Origin: Alphaproteobacteria bacterium
GTDB taxonomy: Bacteria > Pseudomonadota > Alphaproteobacteria > Rhizobiales > Devosiaceae
DNA length: 9,014 nt
Assembly: GCA_013152625.1 (NCBI GenBank)
Contig: JAADFY010000148.1
Coordinates: 1 to 9,014, forward strand
Reading direction: 5' to 3'
The notes under the pieces are model-generated. The model ran no database searches. It had not been told where the DNA came from and was given only the letters and a program-made list of their open reading frames with translations. Of this stretch, positions 1 through 5,570 are shown in pieces (positions within the stretch are counted from its first letter, which is position 1; each line of letters starts with the position of its first letter). Position numbers and translations under genes: made by a program.

Positions 1-1051
1 GTATTCGGCCCTTTCCACCCAAGGGTTGATGCACAACGCGGTGGTCTTTCGCTGTGTGCGCATGATTGCTGAAAATTGCGCCCGCGTGCCCTTTGCCGTA
101 ACCGCCGACGAAGGCAAGCTGACCGATCACCCGGTGCTCGGCCTGCTCAAAAACCCAGGTCACGGCGCCACATCCCTTATCGATTGCATCGCCTCTTATC
201 TGCAGATCTCGGGTAATGCCTATCTCGAAGCGGCGATCGTGGATGATGAGGTTCGGGGCCTTTATTGCCTGCGGCCCGACCGCATGCGGGTGGTGCCGGG
301 AGCCAATGGCTGGCCCCGGGCCTATGAATATACCGTTCGGGGCCGAACCCGGACGATCCCGGTGGCGGAGGAGGGGTTTTCGAAACTGCTCCATATTGCC
401 CTGTTTCATCCCCTTGATGATCATTATGGGCTGGCGCCGCTCGAAGTCGCCCACACCAGCCTCGACATTCACAACGCCGCTTCGCGCTGGAACAAATCGC
501 TATTGGACAATGCCGCCCGGCCCTCCGGGGCGCTGATTTATTCCGCCGCCAGCGGCAATATGAGCGAAGAACAGTTCGCCCGGCTCAAAACCGAACTCGA
601 ACAGGGCTATCAGGGGGCGGCAAATGCCGGCCGGCCCATGGTGCTGGAGGGGGGCCTCGACTGGAAGGCCCTGGGGTTAAGCCCGAAGGACATGGACTTC
701 ATCGAGGCCAAAAATGTCGCCGCCCGCGAAATCGCGCTGGCGTTCGGGGTGCCGCCGATGATGCTGGGCATTCCCGGCGACAATACCTATGCCAATTATG
801 CGGAGGCCAACCGCGCGCTCTGGCGCCTGACCATCGTGCCTCTGGTCAACCGAATTGCCGAAGCGTTGAGCATCTGGCTGGGGCCAGCCTTTGAGGGCAA
901 CTGGACCCTTGTGCCCCAATTCGAAACCATCGAAGCGCTTTCAGCAGACAGGGCTGCCCTGTGGGAGCGGGTCGGCTCGGCAAATTTTCTCAACGACGAC
1001 GAAAAACGCGAGTTGCTGGGAATAGTGCCCCGCGCCCGGGCCGGGTCCTGA
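1..1051 (+). CDS. g3: GTA phage portal protein (HK97 family), 5' end cut by window edge
   Basis: This is the dodecameric ring protein at the DNA-entry vertex of the capsid; it docks the terminase during packaging and later the neck. The frame is open from base 2 to the TGA at 1049-1051 (349 codons). The TTG at 26 and ATG at 29 are internal, because the residues before them (YSALSTQG) continue the protein. About 45 N-terminal residues are probably missing, judged against roughly 395 for RcGTA portals (from memory). Family features visible are the N-terminal block N-A-V-V-F-R-C-V-R-M-I-A-E (about 35-73) and the segment GVPPMMLGIPGDNTYANYAE (747-806), typical of the HK97 portal C-terminal half. 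The terminase genes are expected just left of the window. Identification as an HK97-type portal is secure; assignment to a GTA rests on the gene order downstream. Confidence 0.95.
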   Translation, partial: YSALSTQGLMHNAVVFRCVRMIAENCARVPFAVTADEGKLTDHPVLGLLKNPGHGATSLIDCIASYLQISGNAYLEAAIVDDEVRGLYCLRPDRMRVVPGANGWPRAYEYTVRGRTRTIPVAEEGFSKLLHIALFHPLDDHYGLAPLEVAHTSLDIHNAASRWNKSLLDNAARPSGALIYSAASGNMSEEQFARLKTELEQGYQGAANAGRPMVLEGGLDWKALGLSPKDMDFIEAKNVAAREIALAFGVPPMMLGIPGDNTYANYAEANRALWRLTIVPLVNRIAEALSIWLGPAFEGNWTLVPQFETIEALSADRAALWERVGSANFLNDDEKRELLGIVPRARAGS

Positions 1052-1066
1052 ACCTTGGACGAAATC

Positions 1067-1252
1067 ATGAAAGCGGTGCTGGAACGGGGCGATCTGGCCC
1101 ATCTGGCTTTGTTCCTGTGGGCGACCGGCGCCAGTTCCCTGCTGGTGTGGACACTACATGAGCTGGCCGGGGCCAACCGGCGCTTTAACGCGTTCGTTCA
1201 GGAAATCGCCGCCCTTAACCGCTTGTTTGGCAGATCGGATACCAACAAATGA
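1067..1252 (+). CDS. g3.5: Small membrane-type protein in the g3.5 position
   Basis: A 61-residue protein between portal and prohead protease, the place of RcGTA g3.5, a small protein reported as needed for head formation. Residues about 11-32 (AHLALFLWATGASSLLVWTL and flank) form one hydrophobic helix, so a membrane or protein-docking helix is likely. The C-terminal half is amphipathic (GANRRFNAFVQEIAALNRLF) and could form a helix. I chose ATG 1067 because GGA at 1057-1059 sits seven bases upstream. TTG 1055 in the same frame, three bases after the portal stop, would add four residues (MDEI). The stop at 1250-1252 overlaps the start of the next small ORF by ATGA. The role is inferred from position; no catalytic motif is visible. 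Confidence 0.75.
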   Translation: MKAVLERGDLAHLALFLWATGASSLLVWTLHELAGANRRFNAFVQEIAALNRLFGRSDTNK

Positions 1253-1416
1253 CACCAAAGACCGACCGGGGCCGCGCCCCGGCGCCCGCCGATGTGTTTC
1301 GCCAGTTCGCCTGGAACCTGGCCGGTACGCTTGCCCGCCGGCCCAAATCGCGAACCAGCGCCCCGGTGAGGGGCAACCGAGCACGAACCGCACGAAGCCG
1401 GAGTGCGGCTAAATGA
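1249..1416 (+). CDS. Unrecognised 55-residue basic protein coupled to g3.5 and g4
   Basis: This short ORF is ATG 1249 to TGA 1414-1416. Its ATG overlaps the g3.5 stop (ATGA, 1249-1252) and its TGA overlaps the protease start (ATGA, 1413-1416), so it fills the gap exactly. The first ~37 codons mostly end in G or C like the neighbouring genes; the last ~15 are richer in CGA and GCA. The product starts MTPKTDRGRAPAPADVFRQF, has one possible amphipathic helix (about residues 15-30, DVFRQFAWNLAGTLAR), and ends in a basic, probably disordered tail rich in Arg, Ser and Ala. It carries about 15 Arg/Lys against two Asp. I know of no RcGTA counterpart here and assign no function. It could be a head-assembly accessory, a coupling peptide, or a chance ORF. 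Confidence 0.55.
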   Translation: MTPKTDRGRAPAPADVFRQFAWNLAGTLARRPKSRTSAPVRGNRARTARSRSAAK

Positions 1417-1904
1417 ACACACTGGCTGTTGGGCCCGACGGGAACTTTTCCGGCTATGCCTCGTTGTTTGACTTCACCGATCAGGGCGGGGACCGGGTGA
1501 TGCAGGGCGCGTTTGCCGCCTCCCTGCGCCGCCGGGGCGCCAATGGCGTGCGCATGCTGTTTCAGCATGACCCCAAGGAACCCGTGGGCGTTTGGGACCG
1601 GATCGAAGAGGACGCAAAAGGTCTTTATGTCGAGGGACGCCTTGTTGCCCAGATCGAGCGTTCCGAGGCTTTGCGCAAGCTGATCCGGGCCGGTGCCATC
1701 AACGGGCTGTCCATCGGGTTTCGCACCGTTCGGGCCACCAAGGGGGCCAGTGGTATCCGCCGGCTGTGGCGGGTCGATCTGTGGGAGGTCTCCATTGTTA
1801 CTTTCCCCATGCTGGATGCCGCGCGCATCGGGCACCGCGCCGACACGGCGCTTTTCCGGCTCGCCCAGTCATTTGGCCAAGCCGCCCACTCCACGACCAA
1901 CTGA
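1413..1904 (+). CDS. g4: GTA prohead maturation protease (HK97 gp4-like, peptidase U35)
   Basis: This serine protease sits inside the immature head and removes the N-terminal scaffold segment of the capsid protein before expansion. The product is 163 residues. The N-terminus (FSGYASLFDFTDQGGDRVMQ) is the usual start of the family. The putative triad is visible: His52 in FQHDP, Ser100 in INGLSIGF, and an acidic residue at Glu125 in DLWEVSIVTFPM. ATG 1413 is the first start after an in-frame stop at 1410-1412; GGAG at 1400-1403 lies nine bases upstream, and the start overlaps the stop of the 55-residue ORF. The C-terminus after FPMLDAARIG is short and unconserved. The gene ends 22 bases before its substrate, the capsid gene. 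Confidence 0.95.
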   Translation: MNTLAVGPDGNFSGYASLFDFTDQGGDRVMQGAFAASLRRRGANGVRMLFQHDPKEPVGVWDRIEEDAKGLYVEGRLVAQIERSEALRKLIRAGAINGLSIGFRTVRATKGASGIRRLWRVDLWEVSIVTFPMLDAARIGHRADTALFRLAQSFGQAAHSTTN

Positions 1905-1914
1905 CCACTTGAGC

Positions 1915-1920
1915 AAAGGA
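1915..1920 (+). promoter_or_regulatory. Strong ribosome binding site of the capsid gene
   Basis: AAAGGA, six bases before ATG 1927, is a good Shine-Dalgarno match. It decides the capsid start, because the capsid frame has no stop back to about 1693, inside the protease gene, and a longer N-terminus could otherwise be drawn. Confidence 0.8.
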
Positions 1921-1926
1921 AATCCC

Positions 1927-3165
1927 ATGACCGACCCGGACCCCGGCTCGCGCGAAACCAAAGCGCATGCCGCCCCCAATACCAACGGCAATATGGATGC
2001 GATGATCGACGATTTTCTCGGTGCATTCGAGGAATTCAAAGCCACCAATGATGCCCGGCTGGCCGAACTGGAAAAGAACCGTTCCGCCGATGTGCTGACC
2101 ACGGAAAAAATGGACCGGCTGAACCGCGCCCTGGATGCGCAAAAGTCCGCCATCGACGCCCAGAACCTTTACCGCGCCCGCCCCGCACTTGAGGCCGGCG
2201 CCCCCCGGATTGCCGCCACCGAACAGGCCGAGGCGTTCTCTGCCTATGTGCGCCGGGGCGAGGAAAAAGCCCTCTCGGTGGGATCAAACACCGATGGCGG
2301 CTATCTGGTGCCGGGGGAAACCGAGACCGAAATCCTGCGCCGGCTGACCGAAATGTCACCCATTCGCGCCATCGCAGGTGTCCGTCAGGTTTCCGCTTCA
2401 ACCTATCGCAAACCGGTCTCGCTGACCGGGCCGGCCACCGGCTGGGGGGGGGAAACCGATGTGCGCCCCCAGACCAACTCCCAGACCATTACCGCCATCG
2501 ATTATCCCACCACCGAGCTTTACGCCATGCCGGCGGCAACGGCCAGTTTCCTCGATGACGCCGCCGTGGATGTGGGGCGCTGGATCGCCGAAGAAGTGGA
2601 CGCCGCGTTTGCCGAACAGGAAACCAGCGCTTTTGTCTCCGGGGACGGGGTCAACAAACCCACAGGGTTCCTTTCGGTCACCTCGGTGGCGGAGGCGAGC
2701 TGGACCTGGGGCAACCTTGGATACATCGCCACCGGAACCGCCGGCGCCTTCCCCGCCAGCGACGAGAGCGATGTGCTCATCGATCTGGTCTACGCGCTCA
2801 AGGCGGGCTATCGCCAGAATGCGAGCTGGGTGATGAACCGGCGCAGCCAGTCGGTGTTGCGCAAGCTCAAGGACGCCGACGGCAATTATTTGTGGCAGCC
2901 CGCTGCAACCGCTGGCGCCCGGGCCTCGCTGATGGGGTTTGAGCTGATCGAAGCGGAAGACATGCCCGATATCGGCACCGACACCACGCCAATTGCGTTT
3001 GGCGACTTCAGGCGCGGCTATCTCGTGGTTGATCGGCGCGGTGTGAATATCCTGCGTGATCCGTTCTCGGCCAAACCCTACGTGCTGTTTTACACCACCA
3101 AGCGCGTGGGGGGCGGTGTGCAGGATTTTGACGCGATCAAACTGCTCAAATTCTCCATAACCTGA
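1927..3165 (+). CDS. g5: GTA major capsid protein (HK97 fold, phage capsid family)
   Basis: The 412-residue precursor forms the head shell. Residues about 1-95 are a charged, coiled-coil-prone scaffold domain (FLGAFEEFKATNDARLAELE followed by a second helical stretch at about 60-80), which the g4 protease is expected to remove. The mature-type sequence follows from about residue 95: E-Q-A-E-A-F-S-A-Y-V-R-R, then SVGSNTDGGYLVPGETETEI at 117-136, the N-arm and spine start of HK97-type capsids. A run of nine G (2444-2452) encodes W-G-G-E in the early mature domain and stays in frame. The C-terminus (R-D-P-F-S-A-K-P-Y-V through L-K-F-S-I-T) is typical of the family. The start is fixed by AAAGGA at 1915-1920. 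The gene is followed by the only sizeable gap in the operon. Confidence 0.97.
   Translation: MTDPDPGSRETKAHAAPNTNGNMDAMIDDFLGAFEEFKATNDARLAELEKNRSADVLTTEKMDRLNRALDAQKSAIDAQNLYRARPALEAGAPRIAATEQAEAFSAYVRRGEEKALSVGSNTDGGYLVPGETETEILRRLTEMSPIRAIAGVRQVSASTYRKPVSLTGPATGWGGETDVRPQTNSQTITAIDYPTTELYAMPAATASFLDDAAVDVGRWIAEEVDAAFAEQETSAFVSGDGVNKPTGFLSVTSVAEASWTWGNLGYIATGTAGAFPASDESDVLIDLVYALKAGYRQNASWVMNRRSQSVLRKLKDADGNYLWQPAATAGARASLMGFELIEAEDMPDIGTDTTPIAFGDFRRGYLVVDRRGVNILRDPFSAKPYVLFYTTKRVGGGVQDFDAIKLLKFSIT
2444..2452 (+). repeat. G9 homopolymer inside the capsid gene
   Basis: Nine consecutive G encode Trp-Gly-Gly-Glu in the capsid. The frame continues intact through the run. It is the longest homopolymer I found in the window and a potential slippage site. 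Confidence 0.95.
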
Positions 3166-3204
3166 CCCCCGGGTCCCGATCCCCTCCCTGTCGGACGCCC
3201 GGGC

Positions 3205-3250
3205 GCCGGCCGCGCAACGCCTGTTCCCTCCACCGGTATGCGCGGCCGGC
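3205..3250 (+). promoter_or_regulatory. GC-rich hairpin between capsid and adaptor genes
   Basis: The arms 3205-3216 (GCCGGCCGCGCA) and 3239-3250 (TGCGCGGCCGGC) are perfect 12-bp reverse complements around a 22-base loop. The hairpin lies 39 bases after the capsid stop. No run of T follows the right arm, so it is not a standard intrinsic terminator. A role in protecting the 3' end of capsid mRNA, or in partly attenuating transcription so that capsid exceeds neck proteins, is inference. A smaller palindrome, CGCCCGGGCG, precedes it at 3196-3205. The whole gap (3166-3285) has no other gene. Confidence 0.6.
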
Positions 3251-3273
3251 CCTTCGCCAACAAACAACAACAA

Positions 3274-3280
3274 AGAGGTG
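3274..3280 (+). promoter_or_regulatory. Ribosome binding site with CAA-rich leader for g6
   Basis: AGAGGTG lies five bases before ATG 3286. It is preceded by an unstructured CAA-rich stretch (about 3257-3273: CCAACAAACAACAACAA). CA-rich, structure-poor leaders usually favour ribosome access. This fits independent initiation of g6 after the capsid gene instead of translational coupling. Confidence 0.7.
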
Positions 3281-3285
3281 CGCAC

Positions 3286-3862
3286 ATGACTTCGATCCTT
3301 TTGGCCGGTCCGGCGGGGGAACCTGTGTCCCTGACCGAAGCGCGCGCTTTTCTGCGCGTCGATGACACCGGCGAAAACACCCTGATCTCCACCCTGATCA
3401 CTGCCGCCCGGGTTCATGTGGAATCCATGACACGGCGCGCCCTGATCAACCAGAACTGGCGGGTTCTGTTCGATGTCTGGCCAGCGGGGGGGGAATCGCC
3501 TGCCCCTCGGGCCTTTTTCCGCTCTTATTGCGGTTCGCGTTTATGATCTGGACGGGGTGCCCACCGAACTTGCATTAGCCCAGTTTTTGCCCGAGGCCGG
3601 TTCGGTTCCCGCGCGATTGATTTTGCCCTCCACCATTCAGGGCGCTCCGGTGATGCGCGAGCATCTTGCCGTCGAGATCGACTACACGGCCGGTTATGGC
3701 AGTGCCGCTACGGACGTTCCCGCCGGCTTGCGTCAGGCCATGTTGTCTCTGGTCGGTCACTGGTTTGAAAACCGTGAGGCGGTGCTCATGGCCGGCAGCG
3801 GCGCGGTGGTGCCCGCCGGCTTTGACGATCTGGTGCAATCTTATCGGGTGCTGGCCCTGTGA
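3286..3862 (+). pseudogene. g6: GTA head-tail adaptor (g6; phage gp6-like), frameshifted at a G8 run
   Basis: The adaptor ring sits under the portal and joins it to the neck. As written it is split. Frame 1 runs from ATG 3286 to a stop at 3544-3546 (86 residues, SLTEARAFLRVDDTGENTLI... to W-P-A-G-G-E). The conserved continuation is in frame 2 (N-R-L-P-L-G-P-F-S-A-L-I-A-V-R-V-Y-D... to the TGA at 3860-3862). The frames meet at eight G, 3486-3493. Removing one G gives W-P-A-G-G-N-R-L-P-L-G and a single 191-residue protein, close to the family's usual length. The downstream part shows adaptor features (VEIDYTAGYGSAATDVPAGL, about 3671-3730). Explanations are sequencing error, slippage-corrected expression, or a true recent lesion. 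ATG 3473 could reinitiate in frame 2 but lacks a good binding site. Confidence 0.85.
3486..3493 (+). repeat. G8 homopolymer at the g6 frame break
   Basis: Eight consecutive G lie exactly where the adaptor's reading frame shifts. Seven G would keep one frame. Such runs are common sites of both indel sequencing error and polymerase slippage. Confidence 0.95.
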
Positions 3863-4203
3863 GCGGGCATGGCACGCCGTCCCTGGGCGCCCTGCGCGAA
3901 CGGGTGGATGTGGCCAGCCGCCTGACCACAATTGGCGCCGGTGGTGGCCAGACCGTCACCCACACCCCGCGCGGCAAGGCCTGGGCCCGGGTCACCACCA
4001 GATCGGCGGGCCGGATCGAGGCTGGCGATGGGGTGGCCACCCGGGTCACCCATAGTGTGGTGATGCGTTTTCGCACTGATATTGGCGCCGGGGACCGCAT
4101 TACATATCGCGGGTTAAACCTTGAAATAATTGACACTGCCGATCTGAACGGGCGCCGGGCCTATCTCGCCTGCCAGTGCCGCGCGATCAAAGTGACCGGG
4201 TAG
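3859..4203 (+). CDS. g7: GTA head closure/stopper protein (phage head-tail joining family)
   Basis: The 114-residue neck protein lies below the adaptor and is expected to seal the filled head. It starts at GTG 3859, which overlaps the stop of g6 (GTGA), a translational-coupling arrangement. This start keeps S-L-G-A-L-R-E-R-V-D-V near the N-terminus, the usual start of head-tail joining proteins (a small beta-barrel beginning L-R-x-R-V). The middle (KAWARVTTRSAGRIEAGDGV) and the end (T-Y-R-G-L-N-L-E-I-I-D-T-A-D-L) match the family pattern of a W-A-x-V strand and a late strand pair. The position after g6 and before the DUF3168 gene supports the call. Coupling means the g6 frame break could affect its expression, although the shifted frame still reaches 3862. 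Confidence 0.88.
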   Translation: MSGHGTPSLGALRERVDVASRLTTIGAGGGQTVTHTPRGKAWARVTTRSAGRIEAGDGVATRVTHSVVMRFRTDIGAGDRITYRGLNLEIIDTADLNGRRAYLACQCRAIKVTG

Positions 4204-4208
4204 CCGCC

Positions 4209-4616
4209 ATGGAAGATGCAATGAAAGATGTGGCGGCAACACTGATCGCCGCTTTGAACGCCGATGGCACACTGACCACCCTGATCGGGGCCAACGGCGT
4301 ATTCGATGCCCCGCCCAAATCGGCCAGCGCGCCCTACGTTACGATTTTTCGCCACACGGCGCTGGCCCGCAATGCCGATGACACCCCCGGCGCCGATCAT
4401 CGTCTGGTGCTTCATATCTGGATTGGCCATGCCAGCCGCACCAATGCACTCGATATTGCTGCAAGAGTCAGTGCGGTGGCCCTTGGCGCCACCCTCTCCA
4501 ATGTCACAACCAATGTCACCAACCGGGTCCATGAGCGCACTGAAACCAGTATCGACCGCCGTAGTGGCTGGACCCGGGCTGCAGTCTTTCTGCGCCTTTT
4601 TTCCGAGCCAGTTTAA
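4209..4616 (+). CDS. g8: GTA tail terminator protein (DUF3168)
   Basis: The 135-residue protein caps the top of the tail tube and joins it to the neck. DUF3168 features are an N-terminal helix followed by L-x-A-D-G-T-L-T-T-L-I-G, the V-F-D-A-P-P-K-S-A-S-A-P-Y-V-T-I segment, and H-x-L-V-L-H-I-W in the middle (D-H-R-L-V-L-H-I-W-I). The C-terminal strand is S-G-W-T-R-A-A-V-F-L-R. The start is uncertain: ATG 4209 lies five bases after the g7 stop in keeping with the tight packing, but ATG 4221 (131 residues) has the better binding site, GGAAG at 4211-4215 with a five-base spacer. The stop TAA overlaps an AAGGAG that serves the downstream region. Confidence 0.88.
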   Translation: MEDAMKDVAATLIAALNADGTLTTLIGANGVFDAPPKSASAPYVTIFRHTALARNADDTPGADHRLVLHIWIGHASRTNALDIAARVSAVALGATLSNVTTNVTNRVHERTETSIDRRSGWTRAAVFLRLFSEPV

Positions 4617-4644
4617 GGAGATTTTCGTGAGGATCAGACCATGA
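4615..4644 (+). promoter_or_regulatory. Tandem ribosome binding sites and five-codon leader ORF before g9
   Basis: AAGGAG (4615-4620) is six bases before a GTG at 4627. That GTG opens a five-codon ORF (M-R-I-R-P) whose TGA (4642-4644) overlaps the g9 ATG at 4641 as ATGA. A second site, GAGGA (4629-4633), lies seven bases before ATG 4641. Either could load ribosomes for the major tail protein. Translation of the mini-ORF is inference. Confidence 0.5.
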
Positions 4645-5054
4645 GTGCCCAGGCGGGCAAGGACATGCTGCTCAAGCTCGATGACACAGGCAGCGGTAGT
4701 TTTATCACCCTGGCCGGTTTGCGTAGCCGCAACCTGGCCTTCAATGCCCAGTCCATCGATGTCACCGACACCGAATCCGCAGGGCGCTGGCGCGAACTGC
4801 TGGCCGGGGGCGGCGTAAAACGCGCGGCGCTGTCGGGCACCGGCATATTCAAGGATCAGGCGTCGGACGCCCGGGTTCGCGAACTGTTTTTCGCCGGAAC
4901 ATTGCGCAACTGGCAGATCATTATTCCCGATTTTGGCACAATCGAAGGCCCGTTCCAGATCATTGCCCTTGAATTTGGTGCCGATCACGCCGGTGAAGTC
5001 ACCTTTGACATCGCGCTGGAAAGCGCCGGCGTTATCACCTTCACGGTGATCTGA
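4641..5054 (+). CDS. g9: GTA major tail (tube) protein, TP901-1 type
   Basis: The 137-residue subunit stacks as rings to form the tail tube. The N-terminal pattern M-S-A-Q-A-G-K-D-M-L-L-K followed by F-I-T-L-A-G-L-R-S-R-N-L-A-F-N, then S-I-D-V-T-D-T-E-S-A-G-R-W-R-E-L, is characteristic of TP901-1-like tube proteins. The segment G-T-G-I-F-K-D-Q-A-S-D follows, and the C-terminal strands (E-F-G-A-D-H-A-G-E-V-T-F-D-I-A-L-E-S-A-G) complete the tube fold. ATG 4641 is the first usable ATG after an in-frame TAA at 4614. It has GAGGA at 4629-4633 and also ends a five-codon leader ORF. The gene is complete, two bases before g10, and should be among the most strongly translated after the capsid. Confidence 0.93.
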   Translation: MSAQAGKDMLLKLDDTGSGSFITLAGLRSRNLAFNAQSIDVTDTESAGRWRELLAGGGVKRAALSGTGIFKDQASDARVRELFFAGTLRNWQIIIPDFGTIEGPFQIIALEFGADHAGEVTFDIALESAGVITFTVI

Positions 5055-5056
5055 TC

Positions 5057-5380
5057 ATGGCCAACCCCCTGCGCGGTGAAATCGAGGCCGTCATTGGCGG
5101 CCACAAACGCACCCTTTGCCTCACCCTTGGGGCACTGGCTGAACTTGAGGGCCGACTACAGGCCAGCGATCTGAACGGGCTGGCGGAGCGCTTCGAGGGC
5201 GGGCGCGTCTCGGCCCGTGATCTGGTGGCCATTCTGGGCGCCGGGCTGCGCGGTGCCGGGGAACCGGTAACCGATGACGAACTCATGGCCATGCCCATCG
5301 AGGGCGGCATTACCGCTGCTGCTTCGATTGCCGCCGAACTGCTCGAAGCGACATTCGGACGCCCGGATGAAACCCCGTGA
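5057..5380 (+). CDS. g10: GTA tail-assembly chaperone (g10, Phage_TAC_11-like)
   Basis: The 107-residue protein is the first of the two chaperones that in long-tailed phages hold the tape measure during tube growth. It starts M-A-N-P-L-R-G-E-I-E-A, typical of the GTA family whose members begin with a short strand pair (G-E-I-E-A-V-I-G-G-H-K-R-T-L-C-L-T-L-G-A-L), followed by A-E-L-E-G-R-L and a helical D-L-V-A-I-L-G-A-G-L segment. The start is two bases after the g9 stop, with GGTGA at 5045-5049 as a weak binding site. The TGA at 5378-5380 overlaps the next start as GTGA. In lambda-like phages the second chaperone is made by frameshifting; here it is a separate overlapping gene, and I see no convincing slippery heptamer. 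Confidence 0.88.
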   Translation: MANPLRGEIEAVIGGHKRTLCLTLGALAELEGRLQASDLNGLAERFEGGRVSARDLVAILGAGLRGAGEPVTDDELMAMPIEGGITAAASIAAELLEATFGRPDETP

Positions 5381-5568
5381 AACCGTTTCCCTGGGAGGCG
5401 GCCATGGGGCTGGCGTTTGGTGTGTTGCACATGTCACCGGCTGAATTCTGGCGCCTGACCCCTCGGGAACTGGCCGCCATTGCCCGCGCCACCACCCCCC
5501 AGCGACTACCGATTTTGGGCCGCAGCAGTTTGCGTGACTTAATGAACCGCTTTCCCGATGGAGGCTGA
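5377..5568 (+). CDS. g10.1: GTA second tail-assembly chaperone (g10.1, rcc01693 family)
   Basis: A 63-residue protein between g10 and the tape measure, matching small RcGTA rcc01693-type chaperones. The family pattern F-P-W-E-A-A-M-G-L-A-F-G-V-L, then S-P-A-E-F-W-R-L-T-P-R-E-L-A-A-I, is clear. I chose GTG 5377 because F-P-W at the N-terminus belongs to the family block and the GTGA overlap couples it to g10. A stronger binding site, GGGAGG (5393-5398), lies five bases before an in-frame ATG at 5404, which would give a 54-residue form lacking K-P-F-P-W-E-A-A. The stop TGA is at 5566-5568, two bases before g11. The role in recruiting the tape measure is inferred from position and family. Confidence 0.88.
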   Translation: MKPFPWEAAMGLAFGVLHMSPAEFWRLTPRELAAIARATTPQRLPILGRSSLRDLMNRFPDGG

Positions 5569-5570
5569 AA

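Noticed and set aside
1693..1926. Extended N-terminus for the capsid gene (open frame back to GTG 1693)
   Set aside because: It overlaps the protease gene in another frame; ATG 1927 has a strong binding site and gives the normal scaffold-domain length.
3205..3250. Rho-independent terminator after the capsid gene
   Set aside because: The stem is strong but no T run follows, and the operon must continue through to g6-g15; listed as a hairpin instead.
2398..3417. 339-codon minus-strand ORF opposite the capsid gene
   Set aside because: It mirrors the capsid codons, has no recognisable domain, and spans the end of one + strand gene, the gap and the start of another. Long antisense ORFs are expected in G/C-ending, GC-rich genes.
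4131..4136. TTGACA resembling a -35 box inside g7
   Set aside because: No -10 box at a suitable distance; the stretch is coding.
4161..4988. 275-codon minus-strand ORF opposite g8-g9
   Set aside because: The + strand has DUF3168 and TP901-1 tail proteins; the minus ORF has no motif.
5366..5380. Programmed -1 frameshift joining g10 and g10.1
   Set aside because: The codons ACC CCG TGA do not form a good X-XXY-YYZ site, and the GTGA overlap explains expression of g10.1.
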